From contig JAQNBH010000007.1 in NCBI GenBank assembly GCA_028752905.1, positions 44,815,588-44,879,587 of the forward strand: a DNA stretch of 64,000 bases. Direction: 5' to 3'. The translations under genes were made by a program, and so were the position numbers. This document shows positions 40,001 through 52,592 of this stretch, one piece after another (position 1 is the stretch's first letter; every line of letters starts with the position of its first letter). Under the pieces are notes generated by a model. It was not told the DNA's origin and made no database searches. It saw nothing but the letters and a program-made list of their open reading frames with translations. Source of the stretch: Cladorhizidae sp. MBARI D1340-BT2. Lineage: Eukaryota > Porifera > Demospongiae > Poecilosclerida > Cladorhizidae.

Positions 40001-43000
40001 AGAAGAGCTCCCAATAAGTATGTTAGTTATGAGCCCAAGAGGAGAAGAGTTCCCAGTAAGTATGTTAGTTATGAGTCCAAGAGGAGAAGAGCTCCCACTA
40101 AGTATGTTAATTATGAGCCCAAGAGGAGAAGAGCTCCCAGTAAGTATGTTAGTTATGAGCCCAAGAGGAGAAGAGTTCCCAGTAAGTATGTTAGTTATGA
40201 GCCCAAGAGGAGAAGAGCTCCCAGTAAGTATGTTAGTTATGAGCCCGAGAGGAGAAGAGCTCCCAGTAAGTATGTTAGTTATGAGCCCAAGAGGAGAAGA
40301 GCTCCCAGTAAGTATGTTAGTTATGAGTCAAGAGGAGAAGAGCTCCCAGTAAGTATGTTAGTTATGAGCCCAAGAGGAGAAGAGCTCCCAGTAAGTGTGT
40401 TAGTTATGAGCCCAAGAGGAGCAGAGCTCCCAGTAAGTATGTTAGTTATGAGTCCAAGAGGAGAATAGCTCCCAGTAAGTATGTTAGTTATGAGTCCAAG
40501 AGGAGAAGAGCTCCCAGTAAGTATGTTAGTTATGAGCCCAAGAGAAGAAGAGCTCCCAGTAAGTATGTTAGTTATGAGTCCAAGAGGAGAATAGCTCCCA
40601 GTAAGTATGTTAGTTATGAGCCCAAGAGAAGAAGAGCTCCCAGTAAGTATGTTAGTTATATAAGCCCAAGAGGAGAATAGCTCCCAGTAAGTATGTTAGT
40701 TATGAGTCCAAGAGGAGAAGAGCTCCCAGTAAGTATGTTAGTTATGAGCCCAAGAGGAGAAGAGCTCCCAGTAAGTACATGTATGTTCGATATAACTTTC
40801 AATAGTTAGTAGCAAGCTATTATACCTGGAGCCTTTTTGAACTAGCATGTCCTTATCTAGTAGACAAAAAAAAAGAGCTGGTTATCTCCTCTTGAGAGTT
40901 CCCTTTGATGTGTGCAGGCATCTGTTGCTGAGTGCTCTAGAACAAAAGCTCATAAGCGTACCTGAACTTAGGGTAGCCTCAGGCATAGCAGCATATTACT
41001 CTTTCAACATAGCAGTGCAAAGGCTATAGCTACTGCAGCTGTGTATATGACACATGTGCAGATACACATCTAGCTGCATCTCAAACAGAACCAACAGCTC
41101 ATAAAAGCTAGCCATTAAGTGTAGTGATGTTTCAGCAAATCCCTCTGGCCCTAGCAGTCAACAACAGCACAGATGTACGGAACACCCTCACAGAAGACTA
41201 TGGTTAGCCAAGCTACTTATCAGAGTAGTCGGGGTTTCATTTAGGGGGGGGGGGACCTCGTCTAAATAATACACAACTACCTTGACAGCTGCAGTCGTAA
41301 GCTTCTAGGAGTCACTAGTAATGATGGGAAGGAGTTTGAAAGGGCTCTCCCAGACAGAGCCACTCATGATGGTGCTAATGATCGGTCGGTGGCACATGGC
41401 CTTTGAAAGTTTCTTCAAGACAGAGAGGCCAAAGAGGTCAATGGACAATTTCTCCAGTAGGAGGAGAGCTCTTGAGGATGCTGATGATCTGAGGCTTGTT
41501 TGTACCCAGTGAGGACTAGCACACCTTCAATATGCTGCTCTCAGCTCGTACCTTCGGCTGTTGTCAAAATATTATTAGCCATACCCAGAGCAAGCACCCT
41601 GTGATGATTGGACACATTAACCCTGTACGCAGTGCACTTGGTGGAATCAACACCCAATACGTGTATTAACCCTGTACGCAGTGCAATTGGTGGAACCAAC
41701 ACCCAATACGTGTATTAACCCTGTATGCAGTGACTTGGTGGAATCAACACACAATATGAGTAGTTAGGAGTCCAGAAGACATATCACCTCCCTCAACCTT
41801 GTGATGTCCACTCAAGTGGTGTTCCTTCCAAGAAGTTGAGATACTCTGTGAAACTGGCCAAGTTGTCCTGCAGTGGCACGGTACCCACGTACCCACGTAC
41901 CCATGCCAGGAAGGAGGGGTTGATCAGAGTGTTGTGAGGGCTCTCGTCTCAAACACCTCCATATATAGATTAGCATTGAGGGGGGGGGGGAGGTGCACCC
42001 ACGGCCATTTCCCCCTTTGTTTGTTAAGTTTCCTCTTACGTGGGGCATGAGGTGTTCAGACACACACCCAATATGGATGGACAACAATTGTTCTTGCCAC
42101 AACCAACTCCTAGCTAAGGCGGAGTCTGAGGCCACTCACACTCAATGGCGCTGTGGGTTGGAGTACTAGAGAAGACTGCAGACACACCCTCTAAGAGATC
42201 GTCTGTGAATGGGCGCTCCACATCATTAGTGAAGTCAGAGCTACTCTTGCTGTGGAGGTCAGAGTGGCCTACTCTTGCTGTGGAGGTCAGAGTGTCCTAC
42301 TCTTGCTGTGGTGGTCAGAGTGTCCTACTCTTGCTGTGGTGGTCAGTGTCCTACTCTTGCTGTGGTGGTCAGAGTGTCCTACTCTTGCTGTGGTGGTCAG
42401 AGTGGCCTACTCTTGCTGTGGTGGTCAGAGTGTCCTACTCTTGCTGTGGGGGTCAGAGTGTCCTACTCTTGCTGTGGAGGACAGAGTGTCCTACTCTTGC
42501 TGTGGAGGTCAGAGTGTCCTACTCTTGCTGTGGAGGACAGAGTGGCCTACTCTTGCTGTGGTGGTCAGAGTGTCCTACTCTTGCTGTGGTGGTCAGAGTG
42601 TCCTACTCTTGCTGTGGGGGTCAGAGTGTCCTACTCTTGCTGTGGAGGACAGAGTGTCCTACTCTTGCTGTGGAGGTCAGAGTGTCCTACTCTTGCTGTG
42701 GAGGACAGAGTGGCCTACTCTTGCTGTGGTGGTCAGAGTGTCCTACTCTTGCTGTGGTGGTCAGAGTGTCCTACTCTTGCTGTGGAGGTCAGAGTGTCCT
42801 ACTCTTGCTGTGGAGGTCAGAGTGTCCTACTCTTGCTGTGGTGGTCAGTGTCCTACTCTTGCTGTGGAGGTCAGAGTGTCCTACTCTTGCTGTGGAGGTC
42901 AGAGTGTCCTACTCTTGCTGTGGAGGTCAGAGTGTCCTACTCTTGCTGTGGAGGTCAGAGTGTCCTACTCTTGCTGTGGAGGTCAGAGTGTCCTACTCTT

Positions 43001-46000
43001 GCTGTGGAGGTCAGAGTGTCCTACTCTTGCTGTGGAGGTCAGAGTGTCCTACTCTTGCTGTGGAGGACAGAGTGTCCTACTCTTGCTGTGGTGGTCAGAG
43101 TGTCCTACTCTTGCTGTGGAGGTCAGTGTCCTACTCTTGCTGTGGAGGTCAGAGTGTCCTACTCTTGCTGTGGAGGTCAGAGTGTCCTACTCTTGCTGTG
43201 GAGGACAGAGTGTCCTACTCTTGCTGTGGTGGTCAGAGTGTCCTACTCTTGCTGTGGAGGTCAGAGTGTCCTACTCTTGCTGTGGAGGTCAGAGTGTCCT
43301 ACTCTTGCTGTGGAGGTCAGAGTGTCCTACTCTTGCTGTGGAGGTCAGAGTGTCCTACTCTTGCTGTGGAGGTCAGAGTGTCCTACTCTTGCTGTGGAGG
43401 TCAGTGTCCTACTCTTGCTGTGGAGGTCAGAGTGTCCTACTCTTGCTGTGGTGGTCAGAGTGTCCTACTCTTGCTGTGGAGGTCAGAGTGTCCTACTCTT
43501 GCTGTGGGGGTCAGAGTGTCCTACTCTTGCTGTGGGGGTCAGAGTGTCCTACTCTTGCTGTGGAGGTCAGAGTGTCCTACTCTTGCTGTGGTGGTCAGAG
43601 TGTCCTACTCTTGCTGTGGTGGTCAGAGTGTCCTACTCTTGCTGTGGAGGTCAGAGTGTCCTACTCTTGCTGTGGAGGTCAGAGTGTCCTACTCTTGCTG
43701 TGGTGGTCAGAGTGTCCTACTCTTGCTGTGGTGGTCAGAGTGTCCTACTCTTGCTGTGGAGGTCAGAGTGTCCTACTCTTGCTGTGGAGGTCAGAGTGTC
43801 CTACTCTTGCTGTGGAGGTCAGAGTGTCCTACTCTTGCTGTGGAGGACAGAGTGTCCTACTCTTGCTGTGGAGGTCAGAGTGTCCTACTCTTGCTGTGGA
43901 GGTCAGAGTGTCCTACTCTTGCTGTGGAGGTCAGAGTGTCCTACTCTTGCTGTGGAGGTCAGAGTGTCCTACTCTTGCTGTGGAGGTCAGAGTGTCCTAC
44001 TCTTGCTGTGGAGGTCAGAGTGTCCTACTCTTGCTGTGGTGGTCAGAGTGTCCTACTCTTGCTGTGGTGGTCAGAGTGTCCTACTCTTGCTGTGGAGGTC
44101 AGAGTGTCCTACTCTTGCTGTGGAGGTCAGAGTGTCCTACTCTTGCTGTGGAGGTCAGAGTGTCCTACTCTTGCTGTGGTGGTCAGAGTGTCCTACTCTT
44201 GCTGTGGAGATCAGAGTGTCCTACTCTTGCTGTGGAGGTCAGAGTGTCCTACTCTTGCTGTGGTGGTCAGAGTGTCCTACTCTTGCTGTGGTGGTCAGAG
44301 TGTCCTACTCTTGCTGTGGTGGTCAGTGTCCTACTCTTGCTCTGGAGGTCAGAGTGTCCTACTCTTGCTGTGGTGGTCAGAGTGCCCTACTCTTGCTGTG
44401 GTGGTCAGAGTGCCCTACTCTTGCTATGGGGGTCAGAGTGCCCTAGTGTCCTACAAGGAGCTCAGCCAGGAGGTGTTGAGCCTACTTGATACAATTTGTC
44501 TTAAGAGGACCACCATCTTATGCACCTGGGGATGAGTGAGAGGGTCCATGCAATGCAAGGTCTGAGAGCTACGTAGCTGTAAGGTAAGGGTCTGGTCAAG
44601 TGGGCCAGGGATCTTATCACTTACATCTACTCCTTCACTGCTAACTAACTCCACAGATGTGTGCCCCTATCATTAGCAGATGTGAGCCCCTATCATTAGG
44701 CAGTCTTGGATCTCAGTCATCATCTTTGCCTGGTAATGGCACTGTGGCCCACCACTTACCAGCTGGCCATGGTAGGTAAAGCTTTCCTTTGCCCTTGAGT
44801 ATTGGTACGTATGTACCCCCGGCTAATGAGTATTGGTATATAGCCCCGGCTAATGAGTATTGGTATGTACCCCCGGCTAATGAGTATTGGTATATAGCCC
44901 CGGCTAATGAGTATTGGTATGTACCCCCGGCTAATGAGTATTGGTATGTACCCCCGGCTAATGAGTATTGGTATGTACCCCCGGCTAATGAGTATATTGG
45001 TATGTACCCCCGGCTAATGAGTATTGGTATGTACCCCCGGCTAATGAGTATTAGTATATACCCCCGGCTAATGAGTATTGGTATGTACCCCCGGCTAATG
45101 AGGCTAATGAGTATTGGTATGTAACCCCGGCTAATGAGTATTGGTATGCACCCCCAGATGAGTATTGGTATGTACCCCTGGCTAATGAGTATTGGTATGT
45201 ACCGCTGGCTAATTTGGTGGCCTCACTGTCTTAACAACTACGTAAGCAAGTCAGCCTAACCATACATGTATGTAGGTGACTTCAGTGCTGGCAAGCACCA
45301 GAGCAGTGAGTAATGGTCATCTCCTGACTCACCAAATTTGAATTTTCACGTTGCCTCACTTTGTCCCGCTCAAATATGGCATCACATCACTTATTATCAG
45401 AACTAACCTCTGGGCCTCTGCTGGGCCTCTGCTAGGTCTCTGCTAGGCCTCTGCCAGGTCCTCTGATGGGCCCCTCTGCTAGTCCTCTGCTAGTCCTCTG
45501 CTAGTCCTCTGCTAGGTCTCTGCTAGGCCTCTGCTGGGCCTCTGCTGGGCCTCTGCTGGGCCTCTGCTAGTCCTCTGCTAGTCCTCTGCTAGACCTCTGC
45601 TAGTCCTCTGCTAGTCCTCTGCTAGTCCTCTGCTGGGCCTCTGCTGGGCCTCTGCTAGTCCTCTGCTAGTCCTCTGCTAGTCCTCTGCTAGTCCTCTGCT
45701 GGGCCTCTGCTGGGCCTCTGCTAGGCCTCTGCCAGTCCTCTGCTAGGCCTCTGCTAGGCCTCTGCTGGGCCTCTGCTGGGCCTCTGCTAGGCCTCTGCTA
45801 GGCCTCTGCTAGGTCTCTGCTGGGCCTCTGCTGGGCCTCTGCTAGGCCACTGCCAGGTCTCTGCTAGTCCTCTGCTAGGCCTCTGCTAGGCCTCTCCTAG
45901 TCCTCTCCTAGTCCTCTGCTGGGCCTCTGCTAGTCCTCTGCTAGTCCTCTGCTAGTCCTCTGCTAGTCCTCTGCTAGACCTCTGCTAGTCCTCTGCTAGG

Positions 46001-48831
46001 CCTCTGCTGGGCCTCTGCTAGGCCTCTGCTAGGCCTCTGCCAGTCCTCTGCCTAGGTCTCTGCTAGTCCTCTGCTAGGCCTAGAGCTGCTAGTCCTCTGC
46101 TAGTCCTCTGCTAGGCCTCTGCTAATCCTCTGCTAGTCCTCTGCTGGGCCTCTGCTAGGCCTCTGCTGGGCCTCTGCTAGGCCTCTGCCAGTCCTCTGCC
46201 TAGGTCTCTGCTAGTCCTCTGCTAGGCCTCTGCTAGTCCTCTGCTAGTCCTCTGCTAGGCCTCTGCTGGGCCTCTGCTAGTCCTCTGCTAGTCCTCTGCT
46301 AGTCCTCTGCTAGTCCTCTGCTGGTCCTCTGCTGGGCCTCTGCTGGGCCTCTGCTAGGCCTCTGCTAGGCCTCTGCTAGGCCTCTGCTAGGCCTCTGCTG
46401 GGCCTCTGCTAGGCCTCTGCCAGTCCTCTGCTAGGCCTCTGCTAGGTCTCTGCTGGGCCTCTGCCAGGCCTCTGCTAGTCCTCTGCTAGGTCTCTGTGGA
46501 TTTGACAACTGCACCAGTTCTAATATATACTTCTTTTTAACCTTCGACCTCTTGGTAGTAAACTTGCACTGTTGTTGTTATGGACTTCCTTCAAATGTTC
46601 AGCTTTCTTAGCCTTCGAACGGCTTGATGATTTTAACCCTGGCTCGATGATTTTAACCCTGGCTTGATGATTTTAACCCTGATTTTAGCCACACACAGGA
46701 ACTACTGGCAGGGCTCCTCCTATGAGACAGAACTACTGGAGGGGGAGGGTGGGGCTCCTCCTATGAGACAGAACTACTGGCAGGGGGAGGGTGGGGCTCC
46801 TCCTATGAGGCAGAACTACTGGCAGGGGGAGGGTGGGGCTCCTCCTATGAGACAGAACTACTGGCAGGGGGAGGGTGGGGCTCCTCCTATGAGACAGAAC
46901 TACTGGCAGGGGGGGCTCCTCCTACGAGACAGAACTACTGGCAGGGGGAGGGTGGGGCTCCTCCTATGAGACAGAACTACTGGCAGGGGGAGGGTGGGGC
47001 TCCTCCTATGAGACAGAACTACTGGCAGGGGGGGCTCCTCCTACGAGACAGAACTACTGGCAGGGGGAGGGTGGGGCTCCTCCTATGAGACAGAACTACT
47101 GGCAGGGGGAGGGTGTGGCTCCTAGGAGGCAGAACTCCTGGTGGCTCCCATAAGAGAGAACTCCTGGCAGGTTGGAGAGGGAGTGGCAGTTGTCTTGGCC
47201 TTCCCAAACATGAACAAGTCATTATTCCTAAACCTAAGTATGTATGCACGTGCTTATATGCACAAGTACACATGCTAAACCTAAGTATGTATGCACGTGC
47301 TTATATGCACAAGTACACATGCTAAACCTAAGTATGTATGCACGTGCTTATATGCACAAGTACACATGCTAAAGGGAATATGATAAGGAATGCTCATAGC
47401 ATTTCCTTGTTGAGTTGCTGAGCACTGGCTAGTAATGAGAGTGCCACAAGGGAACTGGCTGCATGGATATGAGGGTCGAGTTGTGAGGTTCATCCTCACA
47501 TGACTCCTAGCTGCTCGACTTCTCTGGAGAGGATTTCTGGGAGTAGCAGAGAAAGGACTGGCTGCACGGTCAGCAGAGGATATTGGAGGAGGTGGGGCAC
47601 AGGTGGGGTACACAAACACAAGAGGAACATTGGGAACAAGAAGTTCCCCTATTCACACCAGCTGTCACTGAACTTCCTTCATTAGGAGAGGGCTACGGAG
47701 TGTCTATAGCTTCTTCCTGCCACATGTCTGGAGGTAGCAAGCTTGCTTCCTCTGTAGTCCTAGCACTAGGAACTAACTACCGCAAACCAGTGATATCAGT
47801 GATGGATACATGTAAATATCTTATTCTCTTTTATTTATATATTCAAGTGAGCTTAGGGCTGGTGGCACAATGCCAGGCACCGTCATGCACTAGCTTACAC
47901 AGTCTATATACTACTGGCCAAATGAAGATGTGCACATGGAAGAGACTTCAACATCATCTACACACATCTGTAGGTGATGGGTGTGGGGTGGAGACCACCA
48001 TGGTGATGGGTGTGGGGTGGAGACCACCATGGTGATGGGTGTGGGGTGGAGACTACCATGGTGATGGGTGTGGGGTGGAGACCACCATGGTGATGGTGTG
48101 GGGTGGAGACCACCATGGTGATGGTGTGGGGTGGAGACCACCATGGTGATGGGTGTGGGGTGGAGACCACCATGGTGATGGGTGTGGGGTGGAGACCACC
48201 ATCACATTTTGTTTCAAACAAGCTATAAGCGATGTTCTTTCGCTTGCCCAACCTCGCAATATTGCGTTGTTAAGATGAAAGCCTGGGGGACATATGCCAA
48301 GAACTGCATGCACTAATTAGGCACAACTTGGCTGAGGAAGAACATGTGAAATCCCCCCCCCCCCCCACCCACCCCCTTCTTCCAGGTCTCTACCACTTTT
48401 ATCATTGGTTTCATATATGACACATGCACATGCTTACCTTCTCCTTCCCGAGAATAGGTTGACTGCTTGATGGCCATGCTTATAAAGGACTCTAGTGCCA
48501 CCATGATGCATTTATTAGGAGTGCCACAATTTACCAAATAGCAGTTGTTGCCGCCCTTAGAAGTCCCCTCTGTCTTGAATAGAGCCAAATTACAGCCCTT
48601 GGCAGCGCAGCAATGAGAGATACAGGACTCCTTATTCAAATCCCACCTTCCCTTCAACAACACAGCTCCATTGTCTACAGACTTTTTAATGTCTACGATA
48701 GTTCCAGGCGAATATTCCACTTCCACGCTACACGCTAATGTGTCCAAGGCATCATCGAGTTCTACATCAGCCTCGACCAGTCCCCGACAGCTCAAGAGAA
48801 GCAAAGTTATGAGCGTAATAAACAGTTCCAT
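36642..48831 (-). CDS. MANSC-domain type I membrane protein gene (two exons)
   Basis: The two exons (48,438-48,831 and 36,642-37,090) join in phase 1 to 843 nt, 280 residues plus stop. Residues 1-21 form a signal peptide (MELFITLITLLLLSC...). A MANSC domain follows, with eight Cys including CISHCC, GCNLALF and CYLVNC. Then come a Ser/Thr/Gln-rich stem, a single transmembrane segment near 234-256, a basic stop-transfer RRRKK and a 24-residue cytoplasmic tail containing VDYLINGMYT. MANSC domains occur in extracellular proteins such as MANSC1, HAI-1, LRP11 and KIAA0319; this small architecture most resembles MANSC1. The 11.3-kb intron could hide further small exons. It converges on the NAV gene with 292 bp between the stop codons. 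Confidence 0.72.
37091..38195. other. 3' part of MANSC intron
   Basis: No convincing exon. A (CA)n run lies at 37,158-37,180. A minus-strand Ser/Pro-rich frame around 37,960-38,142, preceded by CTGTGGCAG, could be a small exon but has no independent support. Confidence 0.35.
38196..38612. repeat. ~79-bp repeat, 5 copies
   Basis: Units contain GCTCTAGCTATCAACCTTGC and CATACTTAGCCACAGCTATC; nearly identical copies. Confidence 0.95.
38632..38835 (-). CDS. Possible orphan exon of unknown identity
   Basis: A 204-bp open segment (68 codons) between a TTCATAG acceptor and a good GTAAGT donor, encoding IKILKRIIHDTLTGFYATLR and ending SDGDSDSV. Both edges would be phase 0, so it cannot sit alone between the phase-1 exons of the MANSC gene. 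Leu spacing weakly recalls C-terminal dynein heavy-chain helices, but this is not convincing. It may be a chance frame or a remnant. Confidence 0.25.
38836..39562. other. MANSC intron, no gene seen
   Basis: Unique A/T-rich sequence. A TAATATTGATTA/GGTGTTAC motif is duplicated near 39,410-39,500. Confidence 0.35.
39563..39692. mobile_element. Small foldback element with perfect hairpin
   Basis: Outer arms GAAATGAAACAAGAATTT and AAATTCTTGTTTCATTT flank a perfect 16-bp stem, AGACCCTTTACCTATT at 39,609-39,624 and its complement at 39,632-39,647, with a 7-base loop. It resembles a tiny foldback MITE. Confidence 0.65.
39985..40777. repeat. 42-bp minisatellite, 19 copies
   Basis: Units AGTTATGAGCCCAAGAGGAG plus AAGAGCTCCCAGTAAGTATG and TT. 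The GTAAGT in each unit is antisense to the MANSC gene. Confidence 0.97.
40778..42237. other. MANSC intron with 48-bp repeat
   Basis: Unique sequence, no exon found. Includes G runs at 41,246-41,255 and 41,981-41,990 and, at 41,616-41,760, three copies of a ~48-bp unit containing CCAACACCCAATACGTGTAT. Confidence 0.5.
42238..44446. repeat. 28-bp minisatellite, about 78 copies
   Basis: Unit CTACTCTTGCTGTGGAGGTC plus AGAGTGTC. All three plus frames are open for more than 700 codons; this is an array effect, not a gene. Confidence 0.98.
44447..44795. other. Spacer between arrays in MANSC intron
   Basis: About 350 bp of unique sequence with no supported feature. Confidence 0.4.
44796..45212. repeat. 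27-bp minisatellite, 15 copies
   Basis: Unit TAATGAGTATTGGTATGTAC plus CCCCGGC. Confidence 0.97.
45410..46496. repeat. 11-bp minisatellite, about 98 copies
   Basis: Unit CCTCTGCTAGT alternating with CCTCTGCTGGG and CCTCTGCTAGG; longer blocks with CCAGTCCTCTGCCTAGGTCT recur. Confidence 0.97.
46627..47130. repeat. 20-bp and 42-bp repeats
   Basis: Three copies of a CTTGATGATTTTAACCCTGG unit lead into about ten 42-bp units containing CTACTGGCAGGGGGAGGGTG and CTCCTCCTATGAGACAGAA. Confidence 0.95.
47227..47371. repeat. 47-bp repeat, 3 copies
   Basis: Near-identical units containing AAGTATGTATGCACGTGCTT and ATGCACAAGTACACATGCTA. The following ~600 bp to 47,970 holds only unsupported short frames. 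Confidence 0.95.
47971..48201. repeat. 29-bp minisatellite, 8 copies
   Basis: Unit GGTGATGGGTGTGGGGTGGA plus GACCACCAT, just inside the MANSC intron. Confidence 0.96.
48438..48831 (-). CDS. MANSC gene exon 1: signal peptide and MANSC domain
   Basis: The ATG is followed by a hydrophobic leader, then DDALDTLAC and the MANSC cysteine pattern ending near TPNKCIMVALESF. The exon ends GAAG/GTAAGC with one base of a codon. Any 5' UTR lies above 48,831. Confidence 0.82.
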
Positions 48832-49576
48832 ACCAACGCAATTTCAGTCTCAAGTTCTTCAATGTTTATAACGCGAATGCTCTTCAATTAGAAAAATCCT
48901 GAGGGTGCAGGGAGGAAGGTCAGCAAGTTATCGACTAAACTACTGGTGTATCTGTGCGGGTGGAGTGGTGCAATGGTGAGTTCAAAACGCTATACCTAGG
49001 TGGTAGCTGAGCGAAGGGTGTTTTGATTAGAATCGGTGTTTTCTCCATCTCAAATAGTTTCGCAATCAGTATGACAACGATGTAACAATATGGAGTCCCC
49101 AGGTGAGTATGTGCACTAGTTGGCCTAATTACTAAAGTAATCCAGTGCGTATGTGTGTGTCTATGTATGTATGTATGAATAAATATGTTCCCCTGCATTG
49201 TGCATGTGGGAAGCCAGCTGACCTTTTACGACGACCCTTTACCTAATGGTTGGGGAGGGGGGGGGGGGGGGAACCTAGTGGTTGCAGTTGAATCAGTGTC
49301 GTCTGTACATGTGTGCAGTATTCATAAGCATGCTCTACATCACTCTACCAATATATGCTTAAGATTCATCTTAGTTTCTCTTAGAACTGAGAGTTTGTCT
49401 CCACAGCTCAAACATAACAGGCAGTCCGCCATCTTATATATATCTCTGTCTATAGCATCATCTGCACAGCCATTCTCATGTTGACACCAGTTCCTCCTGT
49501 TAACAGCTCCATCCATTTAGAGCAACAAATTAAAGCATCGTCATGTTGACAGAGCCTTTCCTGGAAGGCAAGGGGA
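48832..49576. other. Region upstream of the MANSC gene
   Basis: About 740 bp that must include the 5' UTR and promoter of the minus-strand gene. No clear TATA box can be assigned. A run of G residues lies at 49,257-49,270. Confidence 0.4.
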
Positions 49577-50368
49577 AGAACACCAGAGGAGGGGGGAGAA
49601 CACCAGGGGTAGGGTAGAATACCAGGGGTAGGGCAGAACACCAGGGGTAGGGTAGAATACCAGGGGTAGGGCAGAACACCAGGGGTAGGTTACCAGGGGT
49701 AGGGCAGAACACCAGGGGTAGGTTACCAGGGGTAGGGCAGAACACCAGGGGTAGGGCAGAACACCAGGGGTAGGTTACCAGGGGTAGGTTAGAATACCAG
49801 GGGTAGGTTAGAACACCAGGGGTAGGGCAGAATACCAGGTGTAGGTTAGAACACCAGGGGTAGGGCAGAACACCAGGGGTAGGTTAGAACACCAGGGGTA
49901 GGTTAGAATACCAGGGGTAGGTTAGAACACCAGGGGTAGGGCAGAACACCAGGGGTAGGGCAGAACACCAGGGGTAGGGCAGAACACCAGGGGTAGGGCA
50001 GAATACCAGGTGTAGGTTAGAACACCAGGGGTAGGGCAGAACACCAGGGGTAGGTTAGAACACCAGGGGTAGGTTAGAATACCAGGGGTAGGTTAGAACA
50101 CCAGGGGTAGGGCAGAACACCAGGGGTAGGGCAGAACACCAGGGGTAGGGCAGAACACCAGGGGTAGGGCAGAACACCAGGGGTAGGGCAGAACACCAGG
50201 GGTAGGTTAGAACACCAGGGGTAGGTTAGAATACCAGGGGTAGGTTAGAACACCAGGGGTAGGGCAGAACACCAGGGGTAGGGCAGAACACCAGGGGTAG
50301 GGCAGAACACCAGGGGTAGGGCAGAACACCAGGGGTAGGGCAGAACACCAGGGGTAGGGCAGAACACT
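49577..50368. repeat. 19-bp minisatellite, about 42 copies
   Basis: Unit ACCAGGGGTAGGGCAGAAC with TTAGAAT/TTAGAAC variants; a block of variants near 49,830-49,960 recurs near 50,010-50,130. Confidence 0.97.
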
Positions 50369-50499
50369 AGAGAATGTGAAGCATGAGAAAGACAGAACAG
50401 GGTAACATGCTAATTGCCACATATTTTTTTGCCACAAGAAAAAAATAAAATTAGGGGGGCTTGTCTTCGTGTCTTACTCTGTGGCTGCTGAGAACACTA

Positions 50500-52259
50500 C
50501 TCATGAGAGCTTCACTGTTAGCCAGAGAGTTTAGAAGCTTCACTGTTAGCCATGATATGTAGTTTAGAAGGTTCACTGTTAGCCATTATGGTTTAGAAGC
50601 TTCACTGTTAGCCATGAGTGTTTAGAAGCTTCACTGTTAACCATGATGGTTTAGAAGCCTCACTGTTAGCCATGATATGTAGTTTAGAAGCTTCACTGTT
50701 AGCCATGAGAGTTTAGATGCTTCACTGTTAGCCATGATATGTAGTTTAGAGCTTCACTGTTAGCCAGAGAGTTTAGAAGCTTCACTGTTAACCATGATGG
50801 TTTAGAAGCCTCACTGTTAGCCATGATATGTAGTTTAGAAGCTTCACTGTTAGCCATGAGAGTTTAGATGCTTCACTGTTAGCCATGATATGTAGTTTAG
50901 AAGCTTCACTGTTAGCCATGATGGTTTAGAAGCTTCACTGTTAGCCATGATATGTAGTTTAGAAGCTTCACTGTTAGCCATGATGGTTTAGAAGCTTCAC
51001 TGTTAGCCATGAGTGTTTAGATGCTTCACTGTTAGCTATGATGGTTTAGAAGCTTCACTGCTTGCCATGATGGTTTAGAAGCCTCACTGTTCCCCGTGTT
51101 AGCCATGAGAGTTTAGAAGCTTCACTGCTAGCCATGAGAGTTTAGAAGCTTCACTGTTAGGCATGAGAGTTTAGAAGCTTCACTGTTAGCCATGATGGTT
51201 TAGAAGCGCTTCACTGTTAGCCATGAGTGTTTTGAAGCTTCACTGTTAGCCATGAGAGTTTAGAAGCTTCACTGCTAGCCATGAGAGTTTAGAAGCTTCA
51301 CTGTTAGCCATGAGTGTTTTGAAGCTTCACTGTTAGCCATGATGGTTTAGAAGCTTCACTCTTAGCCATGAGTGTTTATAAGCCTCACTGTTAACCATGA
51401 GAGCTTCACTGTTTGCCATGATGGTTTAGAAGCTTCACTGTTAGGCATGAGAGTTTAGAAGCTTCACTGTTAGCCATGATGGTTTAGAAGCCTCACTGTT
51501 AGCCATGAGTAAGCTTCACTGTTAGCCATGAGGCTTAGAAGCTTCACTGTTAGCCATGAGTGTTTATAAGCCTCACTGTTAACCATGAGAGCTTCACTGT
51601 TTGCCATGATGGTTTAGAAGCTTCACTGTTAGGCATGAGAGTTTAGAAGCTTCACTGTTAGCCATGATGGTTTAGAAGCCTCACTGTTAGCCATGAGTAA
51701 GCTTCACTGTTAGCCATGAGGCTTAGAAGCTTCACTGTTAGCCATGAGAGTTTAGAAGCTTCACTGTTAGCCATTAGTGTTTAGAAGCCTCACTGTTAGC
51801 CATGATGGTTTAGAAGCTTCACTGTTAGCCATGAGTGTTTAAAAGCTTCACTGTTAGCCATGATGGTTTAGAAGCTTCACTGTTAGCCATGAGTGTTTAG
51901 AAGCCTCACTGTTAACCATGAGAGCTTCACTGTTTGCCATGATGGTTTAGAAGCTTCACTGTTAGGCATGAGAGTTTAAAAGCTTCACTGTTAGCCATGA
52001 TGGTTTAGAAGCTTCACTGTTAGCCATGAGTAAGCTTCACTGTTAGCCATGAGGCTTAGAAGCTTCACTGTTAGCCATTAGTGTTTAAAAGCCTCACTGT
52101 TAGCCATGATGGTTTAAAAGCTTCACTGTTAGCCATGATGGTTTAGAAGCTTCACTGTTAGCCATGATGGTTTAGAAGCTTCACTGTTAGCCATGAGAGC
52201 TTCACTGTTTGCCAAGATAGTTTAGAAGCTTCACTATTAGCCATGATTATTTAGAAGCT
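50500..52259. repeat. 29-bp minisatellite, left part
   Basis: Unit TTCACTGTTAGCCATGATGG plus TTTAGAAGC. A ~187-bp higher-order block (AACCATGAGAGCTTCACTGT to GAGTAAGCTTCACTG) recurs near 51,375, 51,562 and 51,895. The same array resumes at 57,770 beyond the transposon. Confidence 0.97.
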
Positions 52260-52592
52260 GGGTCATTCCATATGTCAAATCAACCATTTGTTGGAACCAC
52301 CCCCTCTCAGATTTTGTTCAAATTTTTGTCAGTAGAGGAGATTGGTACAAAAACTTTGTGTGCCAAGTTATTTTGTTTAACTCGCAATATTAAGGGAGAG
52401 ACGGCTGATGGAAGACGGCTGATGGAAGTTTTCCCGTTGCTAATGGCAACTGTTTGGCCACGGTCACAAAAATAACCTATTTTGCCTATATCGTCCAAAG
52501 TATACAAGCCAGACTCACAAAAGTTGGGGCCCTGGACCAATTTTTCATGAAGATTAAGAATCTGCAGTCAAAATTTGGCTATCTCCTATATA

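Noticed and set aside
42145..44535. Open frames of 720-800 codons in all three plus frames
   Set aside because: They follow a 28-bp tandem unit that has no stop in any frame; the same peptide rotates through the frames. No conserved domain, and the region is intronic to the minus-strand gene.
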